Below, piece after piece: positions 52,610 through 62,922 of a DNA stretch of 64,000 bases. Made by a program: the position numbers and the translations under genes. Source of the stretch: Sipunculus nudus. Its lineage: Eukaryota > Annelida > Sipuncula > Golfingiida > Sipunculidae. Location of the stretch: NCBI GenBank assembly GCA_026874595.1, contig CM049315.1:38892164-38956163 (forward strand), given 5' to 3'. The notes under the pieces are model-generated. The model saw only the letters and a list, made by a program, of their open reading frames with translations, was not told the origin of the DNA and searched no databases. Numbering within the stretch: position 1 is the first letter of the stretch; each line of letters begins with the position of its first letter.

Positions 52610-52910
52610 ATGTAATACAAAAACTCCAGTATCTGAATAACTAATGCACTGATGACCATCATACCTAGCATGCATATTGATCATGGAGTGTTCCATCAGT
52701 TCCTAAACACTGGTGGTGCCACCTGTATTTTTTTCAATTTTTAGGCATTTTTTCTCTATTTATGAGACCTTCAAATGAAGTGGTCATCTGTTAACATGGC
52801 ACAAACCGTAACTGCTGAACCTAGAATCTTCATACTTGACATCAAGGGAGACTAATGAAAAATCTCCTTAGAATCCTGAAATTAGGTCTCTGTTACCCAT
52901 ATTCTCCGGG
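52610..52910 (+). repeat. Detached unit of array A
   Basis: A diverged copy with CTGTTAACATGGCACAAACC and ACTGGTGGTGCCACCTGTAT. Array B therefore lies inside array A. Confidence 0.88.
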
Positions 52911-53589
52911 TATAGGATATCGGGTATCTGTACCATGGGTAGAAGACTTCATGTTACGTTCGGTTATCGATAAATAAAGTAATCACAAAAAAACTAGATA
53001 ACATGGTGAGTTTCTGGCACATGTGCTCCTGTAGACAAAGAGTGTAAATAGTCTTAATTCCAGTGTACTGTTTTCTTTTGAAAATTAATTTGATCGGCCG
53101 TTATGATTTTGTCCTAATCAGATGTGCGCCTTTTTAAGATCTATCGTGAAAGCAGAAGCAAGGTCTCTGCTTACTCGAGTAAATGTGGTTGATGAATCAT
53201 CGAAGTATTAAAGTATACAATGTACACTGCGTCCTCTTTATTAGGCCTGCCATCCCGCAAGTTTTTAATATTTTGATCTAAAATAGGTGAAATAAAATTT
53301 AATCATATATTTGTTAGAGGTAGCGGAGTCCGGAATGTCTGTGCCGGATCAAAAAGCAAGACAAGCAAGCCTGTTTACACATAAGTCATGAAATTTACCG
53401 TCAGATGGCAGTTCCTTTCCTAGGTTGCGCATATATCCACACTAAACGTTACAGATTGAGCCAGTCTACCATTTCATGTGATCTAACGCGCATCTATAAG
53501 ATTCAGTGTATATACAGCCAAGCTGTTGGTTATAACGGTCGTTGCTAAGATATATAGCGGAACCGGAAGCGACAACATCTTGATGCAGT
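52911..53589. other. Non-coding
   Basis: No gene or repeat recognised. Confidence 0.5.
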
Positions 53590-54010
53590 TCTTTGTGGGC
53601 CTGGAAGCTCTAAACACTTTATGCAACCTTTTGTATACCTGGAAGTTATTGCCTCTTTAGACACATTCTTATAGACAAGAAAGTTATAACCTGTTTATGC
53701 AGCGTTTCGAGGAATCGGAAGCTATAATCTGTTTATGCAGCATTTTGGGGGTCCAAAGCTATAAGCTATTTATGCAGCGTTTTGAATACTCGGAACCTAT
53801 AACCTGTTTATACAACGTTTAGTGGACTCGGAAGCTATCACATGTTTACACAGCGTCTTACGGACTCGGAAGCTATAACCTGTTTATGCAGCGTTTTGAT
53901 GACTCGGCGGCGATAGCAATCTAGCGCTTTGTGGGCCGGAAGCTATAAACTATAATGAAACATTTTTTTGATCACGAAGCTATATCCCCTTGATGTATCG
54001 TTTTGTGGAC
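53590..54010 (+). repeat. ~41-bp degenerate minisatellite, about ten units
   Basis: The unit is close to GGAAGCTATAACCTGTTTAT followed by GCAGCGTTTTGTGGACTC. Spacing ranges from about 39 to 45 bp with strong decay at both ends. Confidence 0.88.
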
Positions 54011-54423
54011 CCCGTTGTTAGGCCCGACAACCATGGCACATCGGTTTTGGCCTAATTTGAAGTACCTGCGTCATTGGCTGAATTCTTGTAACGTCAGGGG
54101 TGTCACCATCTGAAGGCTCCTGTAGTAAACATATCAACCAATCAGAAAGCGCGTCCTCGGTTACTATATGCCATTGCTGTCGGACCTATCGATGGGGGCT
54201 TCTTGCATGCCTATCTGAAATAATAAGTAAATGATAAAGAGATAGACCATATAGTGTGAAAAACGCTGGGAAAATGTCAGCTAAGTAATGGTTATAAGGA
54301 AATGACCCGGAAAAGTAACAATTTTAACCGAAATCTTCACTTATAGCAATTCAAGCGCCTGTGGTTTAGCTGATACCATTTAAAATAATTTACATCCCTT
54401 ACATTAATGCTGATCCATCAAAC

Positions 54424-54670
54424 AGGAAGGCAGAAATGATATCTTGTTTCATTGATCATCCCGCTTTGCTCAAGTGTGTGGTTGTAGGTGGGGGTTATAT
54501 ACCCCACCCCTGTATTGACGCCCCTGGTTCACTATCTTTTTATCAGAACGACATACGCTATATATCCACATTCAGACAAGCGGCTTATTCTTCCAACAGG
54601 CAGTCCGGGAACTCTGTATTTGGAATTAAACAAGTGATACGCACTGACCCGCAAGATTAAATGTAGACGT
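54424..54670 (+). repeat. Dispersed repeat, copy 1 (~245 bp)
   Basis: Recurs at about 62408-62690 in the same orientation: GAGGCAGAAATG-like start, TGTATTGACGCCCCTGG, GGCAGTCCGGGAACTCT and CGCACTGACCCG. It lies about 520 bp upstream of the second GT31 gene. Confidence 0.88.
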
Positions 54671-55191
54671 CTGTTTAAAGTAATAGGACAGGTAGGCACA
54701 CGTAACCAACGAGGCAGCCGCAGTAGGTACATACAGTGTAAATAGACTTTAGAGAGTACTATAAATACAGTCTAACAGCTGAATAAAACGATCCATTCAT
54801 TGCTTCCTGTACGAGAGCGGTGTATATTGAATGAGTTCTTTTCTGTGACTCTCGGCAGCCCTTAATGTTTACCAGCAGACGTCGTTGTCAAGGCAATGGC
54901 CTAACACGGCTTCTGCTGAGCTTGCTTATTGACTAGTTCTCTGCGAAATCACACTCATATCACACAACTATGTGGTTAATTTCGTCATGACGCTATCGGT
55001 GATGTAATGTTTACCCTAGCTGTAAACACCACGCCCACAGACAGACACCGTAACAGTCAAAGGTGAGACAAATCCTCGGCTATCGTTTATAATTGGTTGG
55101 TTGAAACACAATGGCAATAGCATTTGAATACAGGTGGACCCCATGTGCGCGAGGCTATATTCGCTGAGGTGTTCAGTGTCACGAATAAGTG
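54671..55191. other. Upstream region of GT31 gene 2
   Basis: Probably contains promoter and leader. A TATAAATACAG near 54768 is a possible TATA-like word, but no start site can be assigned. Confidence 0.35.
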
Positions 55192-56289
55192 ATGATGCAG
55201 TTGACGACACCGGTAAAGCATTATCTTCGAAAATGTGCTTGGACACTGCCTGTAATAACGGCAGTAATATTGACCGTGAATATAATAGGACCTTTAATAC
55301 TGAACCAAAGTTCAATTATGAATTTTTTTAACGCACCGTCGAAAAACAAAAAGATATTCATTCGTGTCTTAGGACCACTTCCGAAAACTCCGGAACTACA
55401 GCTCTATAATCACTCTTTGTGTCACGCTCAACCAAATGCTACGCTCCTGTATATATACACAAACGAGAAAAATGTAGCGCAGCGCAAGTTCATAAGAACC
55501 ACCTATGGGAGTAGACACTTTCAAGACAAGTTGAATTTCCGTTTAGTCTTTGTAATGGGTTTGTTATCAGCCAAACCGACCGTGTCACTGGTATCGTTAA
55601 ACATGCTCCGAGAGTTCCAGCGTCATGGCGACATCGTGGTGGGGAATTTTAACGATACGTATCATAATCTAGGACTTAAAGGCCTGACCGCTTTCAACTT
55701 TATCACACATCACTGCCAAAATGCGGTTTACGTCATCAAAACGGATGATGACGTGGTTGTTAACGTGGAAATGCTCCTTGATTGGTTACGTAAAAAACAC
55801 AACCGTGCAAGTAAAACTATATATGGAATACCTCATATTGGAAGTGGTCCGATAATTTGTCCTCATCAACCAATCAAATGGTGTGTCACCAGAAAACAAT
55901 ATCCAAGGAATGCATACCCGACATACATGGATGGCATTGGGGTTACCTTCACAGCTGACGTCATACCGGACCTATATAAGGCTAGTAGAAATGTGACACC
56001 TTTTGTGATAGATGACGTGTACATAACCGGACTCTTGGCGGAATGGGCACAAATCACAAAATTTGTGGACTGGGGGAGGTATATGATTCATATATTTGAT
56101 CATCAACGTTGTAAAAATAATAATTCTACAAATCCCTTGTTTTTTGCCCACGTAGGTGGCAAAAGTAACATGCAGTTGTGCTGGGAGGCAATACAGCAAG
56201 GAAATAATAATAAAAATAATTACTTAAAAGTTGATCCAACAACAACAGCTAGCTACACACAAACAGGTAATCGAAGTTCATTTACTTAA
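55192..56289 (+). CDS. Beta-1,3-galactosyltransferase-like (GT31) enzyme 2
   Basis: An intronless gene of 365 residues from the first of two adjacent ATGs at 55192. A signal anchor (WTLPVITAVILTVNIIGPLIL) at about residues 17-37 gives type II topology. The catalytic domain carries QRKFIRTTYGS (about 97-107), GDIVVGNFNDTYHNLGLKGL, the metal-binding DDD in IKTDDDVVVN (185-187), YPTYMDGIGVTFTAD, and IDDVYITGLL (273-282), followed by a Cys-rich end (FFAHVGGKSNMQLCW). It is about 45 percent identical by eye to the enzyme at 34.6 kb, with the same motif order and the paired KWCVT(K/R)(E/K)QYPR block. That makes them paralogues of one local expansion. The Asn-rich C-terminal tail is extra. The predicted role is UDP-sugar-dependent beta-1,3 transfer in the Golgi; donor and acceptor are unknown. 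Confidence 0.93.
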   Translation: MMQLTTPVKHYLRKCAWTLPVITAVILTVNIIGPLILNQSSIMNFFNAPSKNKKIFIRVLGPLPKTPELQLYNHSLCHAQPNATLLYIYTNEKNVAQRKFIRTTYGSRHFQDKLNFRLVFVMGLLSAKPTVSLVSLNMLREFQRHGDIVVGNFNDTYHNLGLKGLTAFNFITHHCQNAVYVIKTDDDVVVNVEMLLDWLRKKHNRASKTIYGIPHIGSGPIICPHQPIKWCVTRKQYPRNAYPTYMDGIGVTFTADVIPDLYKASRNVTPFVIDDVYITGLLAEWAQITKFVDWGRYMIHIFDHQRCKNNNSTNPLFFAHVGGKSNMQLCWEAIQQGNNNKNNYLKVDPTTTASYTQTGNRSSFT

Positions 56290-56685
56290 TCATAGTGTAT
56301 TATACTGCCCTTGTATCAATTTTCAGGCAAACAGCAGGTCTTCAGTATACGCTGGTGCCACGCCCCTATTCTTAAATACATAATCAGTATATTGACAGAC
56401 ACGTATGGTCAAGCGAACTGGATTCTGTCTGGTGCACGAAAGCTGGGTCTCATCTTCTAACGTCACGTGACATGAATAGTTGTTCATGCTCTCCCTGAGG
56501 AAGAGAAACGGTTTTGTGAATAACCAAAGACTAAAAATTGTTTAGGTCAATTTTATATTATCGGGACTTTTTATTGATTAAAACAAATTATGATCGATTT
56601 TTTTGTTGTTGTGTTGTATGATGTCGCATAACTTTTATTTCCCAATGCACATTGCTCATCTGTTGATGTTTATTTTATATACAAG
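56290..56685. other. 3' flank of GT31 gene 2
   Basis: No canonical AATAAA close to the stop. Nothing else recognised. Confidence 0.45.
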
Positions 56686-56881
56686 TACATATTTAAATGG
56701 GAAGTTATTTCACGTACGCACATATTGTTACGGGGTGACATAAAAGCGGACCGAACTGTCTCGCTAGTGAAGCTTGCTTTGGTACATATTTAAATGGGTA
56801 GTTATTTCACGTACGCACATATTGTTACGGGGTGACATAAAAGCGGACCGAACTCTCTCGCTAGTGAAGCTTGCTTTGGTA
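56686..56881 (+). repeat. 98-bp direct duplication at the head of the miniature LTR array
   Basis: ACATATTTAAATGGGAAGTT through GCTTGCTTTGGTA (56686-56783) is repeated with a few changes at 56784-56881. Each copy contains flank plus the first 57 bp of an LTR, so a partial LTR (56726-56783) precedes the complete one. Confidence 0.92.
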
Positions 56882-56979
56882 GCGAAGCGGTTGGTACGCC
56901 GGACTTGTGCGCCACCGACCTTGGTTCGAAACCGGGATCGGCCCAGGATTTTTCCCCTCAACAATTTGCCTTCGTAACA
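56823..56979 (+). repeat. Miniature LTR 1 (157 bp)
   Basis: TGTTACGGGGTGACATAAAA start and CTTCGTAACA end. It carries TAGCGAAGCGG (A box) and GGTTCGAAACC (B box with one change). It is longer than the others by a ~25-bp insert upstream of the A box. Confidence 0.85.
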
Positions 56980-57095
56980 AAATGGGGGCTTGTCCGACGA
57001 TAAAACTTTGTTGCCCAGGGAATAAGCTCACCAAAGTGAGACTCCTGGGGAAAATTATTCTTGTTCTGATAGCAGAACGCTCTTAAGAGGGGGTG
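56980..57095 (+). other. Internal segment 1: primer site, hairpin, polypurine tract
   Basis: TGGGGGCTTGTCC (56983), nested stem CCCAGG...CTCAC-CAAA-GTGAG...CCTGGG, hairpin GTTCTGATAGCAGAAC, then TTAAGAGGGGGTG before the next LTR. Confidence 0.8.
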
Positions 57096-57218
57096 TGTTA
57101 CGGGGTGATATAAAAGCGGACCGAAGCGGTTGGTTCGCCGGACTTGTGCGCCACCGACCTTGGTTCGACTCCCGGATCGGCCAAGGATTTTTCCCCTCAA
57201 CAATTTGTCTTCGTAATT
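57096..57218 (+). repeat. Miniature LTR 2 (~123 bp)
   Basis: TATA-like GATATAAAAGCGG, a shortened A box region and perfect B box GGTTCGACTCC. The end has mutated to TCGTAATTA. Confidence 0.82.
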
Positions 57219-57337
57219 AATTGGGGGCTCGTCTAACGTGACGGATAACTTTGTGGCCCAAGGAACAAGTTCACCAAAGTGTGACTCCTTGGATTATTAG
57301 TCTTGTTCTGATAGCAGAACGCTCTTAAGTGGGGGTG
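57219..57337 (+). other. Internal segment 2
   Basis: TGGGGGCTCGTC (57222), stem CCAAGGA...TCCTTGG, GTTCTGATAGCAGAAC, TTAAGTGGGGGTG. Confidence 0.8.
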
Positions 57338-57456
57338 TGTTGCAGACCGAACTGCTAGCGAAGCGGTTGGTTCGCCGGACTTGTGCGCCACCGACCTTGG
57401 TTCGACTCCCGGATCGGCCAAGGATTTTTCCCCTCAACAATTTGTCTTCATAATAA
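57338..57456 (+). repeat. Miniature LTR 3 (~119 bp)
   Basis: TGTTGCAGACC start, perfect A box TAGCGAAGCGG (57356-57366) and B box GGTTCGACTCC (57399-57409), CTTCATAAT end. Confidence 0.82.
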
Positions 57457-57574
57457 AATGGGGGCTCGTCTAACGTGACGGATAACTTTGTGGCCCAGGG
57501 AACAAGCTCACCAAAGTGTGACTCCTTGGATAATTAGTCTTGTTCTGATAGCAGAACGCTTTTAAGCGGGGGTG
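57457..57574 (+). other. Internal segment 3
   Basis: TGGGGGCTCGTC (57459), stem CCAGGGA...TCCTTGG (one wobble), GTTCTGATAGCAGAAC, TTAAGCGGGGGTG. Confidence 0.8.
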
Positions 57575-57690
57575 TGTTACGGACCGAACTGCTAGCGAAG
57601 CGGTTGGTTCGCCAGATTGTGCGCCACCGACCTGGGTTCGACTCCCGGATCGGCCCAGGATTTTCCCCTGATTTATTTGTCTTCGTAACA
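57575..57690 (+). repeat. Miniature LTR 4 (116 bp)
   Basis: TGTTACGGACC start, A and B boxes intact, canonical CTTCGTAACA end, then ATATATAAATAC flank. Confidence 0.85.
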
Positions 57691-60000
57691 ATATATAAAT
57701 ACAATTAGAAGGTAGAGTTACCCTCCATTGTAAAGTGCTCTATGGCCTACAGTGTTGTTTTTCTTCAGAATTATAAATACAATTACATATTTATATATAT
57801 ATATATATATTAACCATGCATACGCCCAGCATTTATGCCTGCAGGCACCAAATTCATCCTTCATTGTGACTCAAATGATTGAAATCATCAAACACCTAAA
57901 CGTTAACAAGGTTAATTAGATTATCCGAAGGAAATGATTCATTCTAGGAATTCGGAATGTAGATGTAACATTCAAACTAATTTATCAAGAATTTATCACC
58001 TCAAAGCCAGTGGTCACCAAAACAGGAAACAGACAATTGTTTAGCTGTTAGAAGGGTAATAAAAGTTAATGGGCCATTTTAGCGGCTAAGAGAAATGAAA
58101 AATATAGGCCTATGCCCTCTTCAAGTCTTCGTTATGATAGAATATTGACTCTGTAACAACCAAAATTGTCTATTTTTAACCATCTATTCCGAGAGAGTTT
58201 CCTCGGCGAATTATGCAAAAATGTGAATTGAGATTTCACTAATATGAACGAAATGTGATAATATGTGTTTATAACAAAACGAATATGGAGAACCCGCGAA
58301 TGTATCAACAATTTAAATAGAATTTTGATTTCTACAGTGGCGGAGTTAGAAGTTAAAGAACGGGGGGGGGGGGGGGGGGGCTTATACATGGTTTGTGGGT
58401 GGTTGATGCATATATATATATATAAATCTGTGTATATTTAATTATAATTATCATTATATTATTCCTCGGTGTTATGACCCAGCGGCGTGTAATAATGGAA
58501 AGACTTACTCCCTCAGTATAGCTACAATTGGGTGCTATCTTAATAAAAGAGCTGTTCATTAACATCTTCAATTTAAGAATAAAAAAATATTAAAATGTGG
58601 ATAACTTTTATTGCTAGCAAATAAAAAAAAATATCTAGGAAATAAAAAATAATTACAAATAACTGGGAAAAGAAGTAGATAATATGAGAGATATTACGGC
58701 TCAACGGGTCTATGTAAAAATGGCTGAGGTAAAAATGGCTGGGGTAAAAATGGCTTAACTAAAGATTACAGATAACAAGAATAAGTTTTGACTTTTGCAA
58801 TGCATAACCTCATAGTTCAGTATCAAATTGTCTGTAATATTGTCTGAATGCATCTTGATGATTGGATACTGTTGAATATTGTGTAGTCAGGCTGTACAAT
58901 TGCTGCGTCCGATGCTGTTTGCGGCAGCTAAGCCTAAACATTGGTGTTCTGGAAGAATCGCATGAATTTTCATGAAATTTTATGCAGTGGAAGTTAAAAT
59001 TTAATGCATGCGCATTCACCAATAAAAAGACACAAACTAGTTTATTCGCAATCACCGACTACCGAATCCTTATATACTGAATGCCACACGAAACCAGTTT
59101 TGAGTCCCGCTGCTTTCAATCTCAGCTTTTCCAGTGCGAAGCAGTGCGGGGTGTATATGTAATATTGGATACTAGCGTGATTATTTTTATTGTATCTGAC
59201 TTTACCGCACAGTTACACTGGTATTTGTATTTTTCCTGAAACAGTTAAGTTTATCTGCTTGCCGTTGCTGTAATTTCTTCGCGTGTACCTTCACGATGAA
59301 CAAAGCAAGCCGTTCCTTAAGAACAGTCTGTTTCGGCTGAGAAATGATACATGGTGTTCTTATACATAATAATTCTTAACATAATTTTCGAAGATTTTTT
59401 TTCTTTCATACGAGCAAATCTCTTGTGAAATCTGGTTCAATACCAAGTAATCCACAGCGTTACAGTGCTCAAGGTTACATCTTACAAATTCATTACAAAA
59501 GAATATTTATCTAGTACGGGACTGATGTGACACTTCCTTGCCATGCGATTCTGCGGTACCCTCGGCTATGTATCAGAGATAATCCGAGCGTAATAGACAA
59601 GCGCCGTTAGCCGGATCAAAGTGGTTTCATACCTAGATGGAGGTTTCTTATAAAGATCGCAACCAACATCGCGCGTGAACCGCGACCCCAGTGCTTATCC
59701 GCGATCCCACACAGAGCGGATGGACCGGATCTCGTTTTTACTGGGGCCTCCACATGCTTTCAACCAGAAAAATTCCAAAACCAGTGTATTTTGATCAAGA
59801 ATCGAATTAACCCTTGGGTCTCGACGCTCAGCTGAATTTGTCTATAATGATATGTTTATGAGCTTTTTCAAAATATGGGTCCTGTGATTAGTTTGAAGCC
59901 AACCTGTCTACCCAAACTGGAGTTATCATCCATAAACTAATTTGTGAAACATAATAATAATATATGTTCATTTTTCAAAGACCCCGGAGATTGTGGATCC
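57691..60000. other. Gene-free interval
   Basis: A dispersed GTTACCCTCC repeat (about 57715-57760, see 8712), TA runs near 57789-57810 and 58410-58424, and a G homopolymer of about 18 at 58363-58380. No gene recognised. Confidence 0.5.
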
Positions 60001-61080
60001 TTAAAAAATAAGTGTGCATCCACCCTCGACCCCTGAACTGTGTTTGAGTTGTAGGGATTTGAATATCATTTTTTCCAAACAACCATCAATTGCAACAAAA
60101 GTTTTAATGAAAAGATATTTATGAATGTATAGAAATCAAAATACCTGTAAACTCATAAAAAAAATCAAATGGTGTTCGTGTAGTTGGTCGTAGTGTAAAT
60201 CCGATTGAGAAGCCTTCGAACTGAAAGCGGAGTCATGTGATCTTTGTTTTGAATTAAAAAGCTTTATTTCCTGTTGAGGGAAGTATAAGGATCAATGGAG
60301 ATCAGAGCGGACCTGTGATCGCGATTTGCACAATAGGCTCTATAGCCAGTGAGCTCGAAATGCAGGAAAATATCCAAGGCGCCTGTTGAAAAAACGTGGC
60401 AGGCGTGGAGGACCTTAAAGCACAAAATAAAAATAATTTTGCAGCTTAAAAGGGTATTATCCCGAAAAAATCAAACAAACTTGTCCTAGAAGAGCGCACA
60501 GCATATATATGTGCCGAATATCGAAGGCCTAATCAGAACGGAAGCAGGTAAACCTTCGTCTAGAAAAAAAATCCAACTGCGTATTAATTATACAGAAAAT
60601 AATTGTTTCATTAAGTACTGATCATGCCTTGTATACGTGTCCAGAATGAAGGAAAATATGACTGGATTCAAAAGGTGAAATATGATAACTTATAATCTGA
60701 TAGCTTATAATATGATAACTTACAATATGATAACTTATAATAATGTTTTCTTCGCAATACGAGGACTCGATCGTGTTTGACTTATTTTTCATATTGTTAC
60801 ATCATTCAGTACACTTTCTCCCCATTTCCATCCCACCTCTTACCCTCACCTAATAAGATGTACCTTCACCTGCAGTTCTATAAAAGGTGATGGGCTGATG
60901 TCAATCGCATTTCTGTTGGCACATGAGAGGATTGAATTATAGATCACAAACGTTAATAAAGTATTGCTTTCCCTTATTGTCAAGACAAATATGCACATTG
61001 CATCATTAAAACTTGAAAGGGCATCCACCAAAGTCATTTTTCCGCATACCTGGCCAAACGTTTGCATTTGTACAATTTTT
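60001..61080 (-). mobile_element. Helitron-like family fragment, copy 4 (no 3' end)
   Basis: Matches the inner parts of copies 2 and 3: AAGCGGAGTCATGTGATCTT, GGCGTGGAGGACCTT, GAACGGAAGCAGGTAAACC and CACAAACGTTAATAAAGTAT. The hairpin/CTAG terminus is missing. Confidence 0.6.
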
Positions 61081-61185
61081 ATAAAAAAAAAATCATATCA
61101 GCGATTGCTAATATGTAAAAGTTTATGAATATATTATATATATATACATATATGTATATATATATATTATATATATTATATAAAC

Positions 61186-61500
61186 AGCTTGAGCTTTATA
61201 TGAGGGTTAAATGTTTACACTCATGATCAGTACGGTGGAGTTCACGAGTAGCTGGGTAGGGGCCCCCGCCTGTAAGCGGTGCTTTCGCGCAGGGGTCCAG
61301 AATGATGTTTAGACGGCCCTGTATGAACCTTACCCATGAAGTGTGATCCTTGTATCTCATTGCCTCGGCGAGTCATTAACGGAATCTCATGTACCTCATG
61401 TAATCTCGAGGTACTTAGGGAATGGGCTAATGAAGAATCGATTAGTTTTTGGTGTGGATCTGGCACATGGTCCGGATTCAGGAACGCCATTAAGGAATAT
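61186..61500 (+). repeat. Dispersed segment, copy 2, with empty transposon site
   Basis: AACAGCTTGAGCTTTATATG then AGGGTTAAATG at 61186-61212 continues without interruption into the GGTGGAGTTCACGAG block. The homologous locus at 43900-46651 is split at this TTA (61207-61209) by the foldback element. Confidence 0.88.
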
Positions 61501-62199
61501 TAACAAATGTTCAGTCACTCATGCACGAATGGACCTGGGAATAATGGACTGAATAAGTGATTGCCCATGTGACAGAAGCTTGTATTACATGGAATGCAGA
61601 TTTCTAGTTTCATGCAGTACAAATTGCGATATCAATCACCAGGTTCATTGAGACCACAAAGCAGAGAATGTCTGTTTTGTCCGCATCGCGCATTTGCCTA
61701 TTAACCTGCTTTACATGTCTTTTTAGCGGTGAGCATGCACTCCGAATTGGTAGGCACTAAAATCATGCTGAGTGAAGATAGGGCGTCTGCCCGGGAGACA
61801 AATGAAAGGCTGGGGAGGTAGTCGCAACATTAAAAATATATGTATACTAGGTATATAAAAGAAACGTAAAAAAATGAAAGCACGATGAAATAAAATGGTT
61901 GAGTAAGTCGATATTCTAAAATATAAAGAGGACCTTGCAATTTTTATTGCTTGTTAAATACCATATATGAATTACTGAAACGGGAAAAGAACACTATATA
62001 AAAAATTTGAAAAATATGAAAAATATAAAAAATTTCTCTTTCCATAATTAATCTCAAAATAAAGTGTCTCTCTTTCCTTATTAAATCTCGACATTTTCTA
62101 GCAAGTAGTATACATGCTGGAATATACGTTGGATCAGCAGGTAAAAATATCGCCCATCATATTATTTTCAAATTCAATAACTTCTTTTAAATGTATGTT
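61501..62199. other. Non-coding
   Basis: No gene or repeat recognised. Confidence 0.45.
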
Positions 62200-62207
62200 A
62201 TATATGC

Positions 62208-62370
62208 GAGTAGGGGGGGGGGGTAATTGTTCGGGAGGAAATTGTCTTGGGGAGGGGGGCGTGTTATTAACCGGGGGTTATTGTCTTGCGGGTACTAGTC
62301 GGGGGGGGGGGGCGGCAGTTGTCTCGGGGGTAGCTGTTTTGGGAGTAATTGTCTGGGGGGGGGGGGGAGA
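62208..62370 (+). repeat. G-run tandem repeat, G-quadruplex-capable
   Basis: A degenerate ~30-bp unit near TTGTCTTGGGGGGTAATTG recurs with G runs of 5 to 13. Eight or more G runs in 160 bp make stable quadruplexes likely. The Gly-rich frame through it is a by-product. Confidence 0.88.
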
Positions 62371-62407
62371 AGTTATCCTAAAGCCACCAAACCCATATAT
62401 TGACGTT

Positions 62408-62690
62408 GTCCGTCAAACAGGGAGGCAGAAATGGAATCTCATTTCATGGATCATCCCCTGTTGCTAAAAAAAGTGTGTATGTGTGTATGTGTTGGGGCGG
62501 GGGGTGGGGGTGGTTATATACACCAACCCCCTGTATTGACGCCCCTGGGTCACTATATCTTTTGTCAGAACGACACTCGCAATACATCCACAATCAGCCA
62601 TTTAAGCGGCTTATTTTTCAACTGGCAGTCCGGGAACTCTATATGGGCAAATAAACATGTAAATCCGCACTGACCCGGGAAAATGAAATA
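62408..62690 (+). repeat. Dispersed repeat, copy 2 (~245 bp plus G-rich insert)
   Basis: Partner of 54424-54670, carrying an expanded GT/GGGG stretch near 62478-62510. Confidence 0.88.
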
Positions 62691-62922
62691 CAGTCCTTTA
62701 AATCAGGCTGACAGGGAGACCACATACTGTAGATTCAGATATTATCGTGGGCTTAAAATTTCGTGGATTTAGCGCAAAACGCATATCGTGGGGTATTTGA
62801 ATTCGTGGAAAGACAATGAAAATTTTAGGAAATCATGGTTTATAAACATCTCCATAGAAGTTACGCAAGACGAGAGCAGGTAATACAGGCGGTTGTTCGA
62901 CTGAGATGTTTATCACTCGGTT

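Larger units (their letters stand above)
56726..57690 (+). mobile_element. Tandem array of a TRIM-like miniature LTR element
   Basis: The order is partial LTR, LTR, internal, LTR, internal, LTR, internal, LTR, with a ~238-bp repeat period. LTRs have TGTTAC...GTAACA ends. Each internal segment (116-119 bp) starts with TGGGGGCT(C/T)GTC, the complement of the tRNA-Pro 3' end, and ends in a polypurine tract (AAGAGGGGGTG or like). No protein is encoded. Total size of one element would be only about 400 bp. The LTR contains A and B boxes of a tRNA-type promoter. ATAT borders both ends of the array. Family is not known to me. Confidence 0.82.

Noticed and set aside
49267-52910. CRISPR-like array
   Set aside because: Repeats are the long diverged units themselves, not short identical repeats with unique spacers, and the host is an animal.
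57120-57180. True tRNA genes in the miniature LTRs
   Set aside because: Promoter boxes are good but no cloverleaf with a sensible anticodon arm can be drawn, and the sequence lies inside LTR-like repeats.
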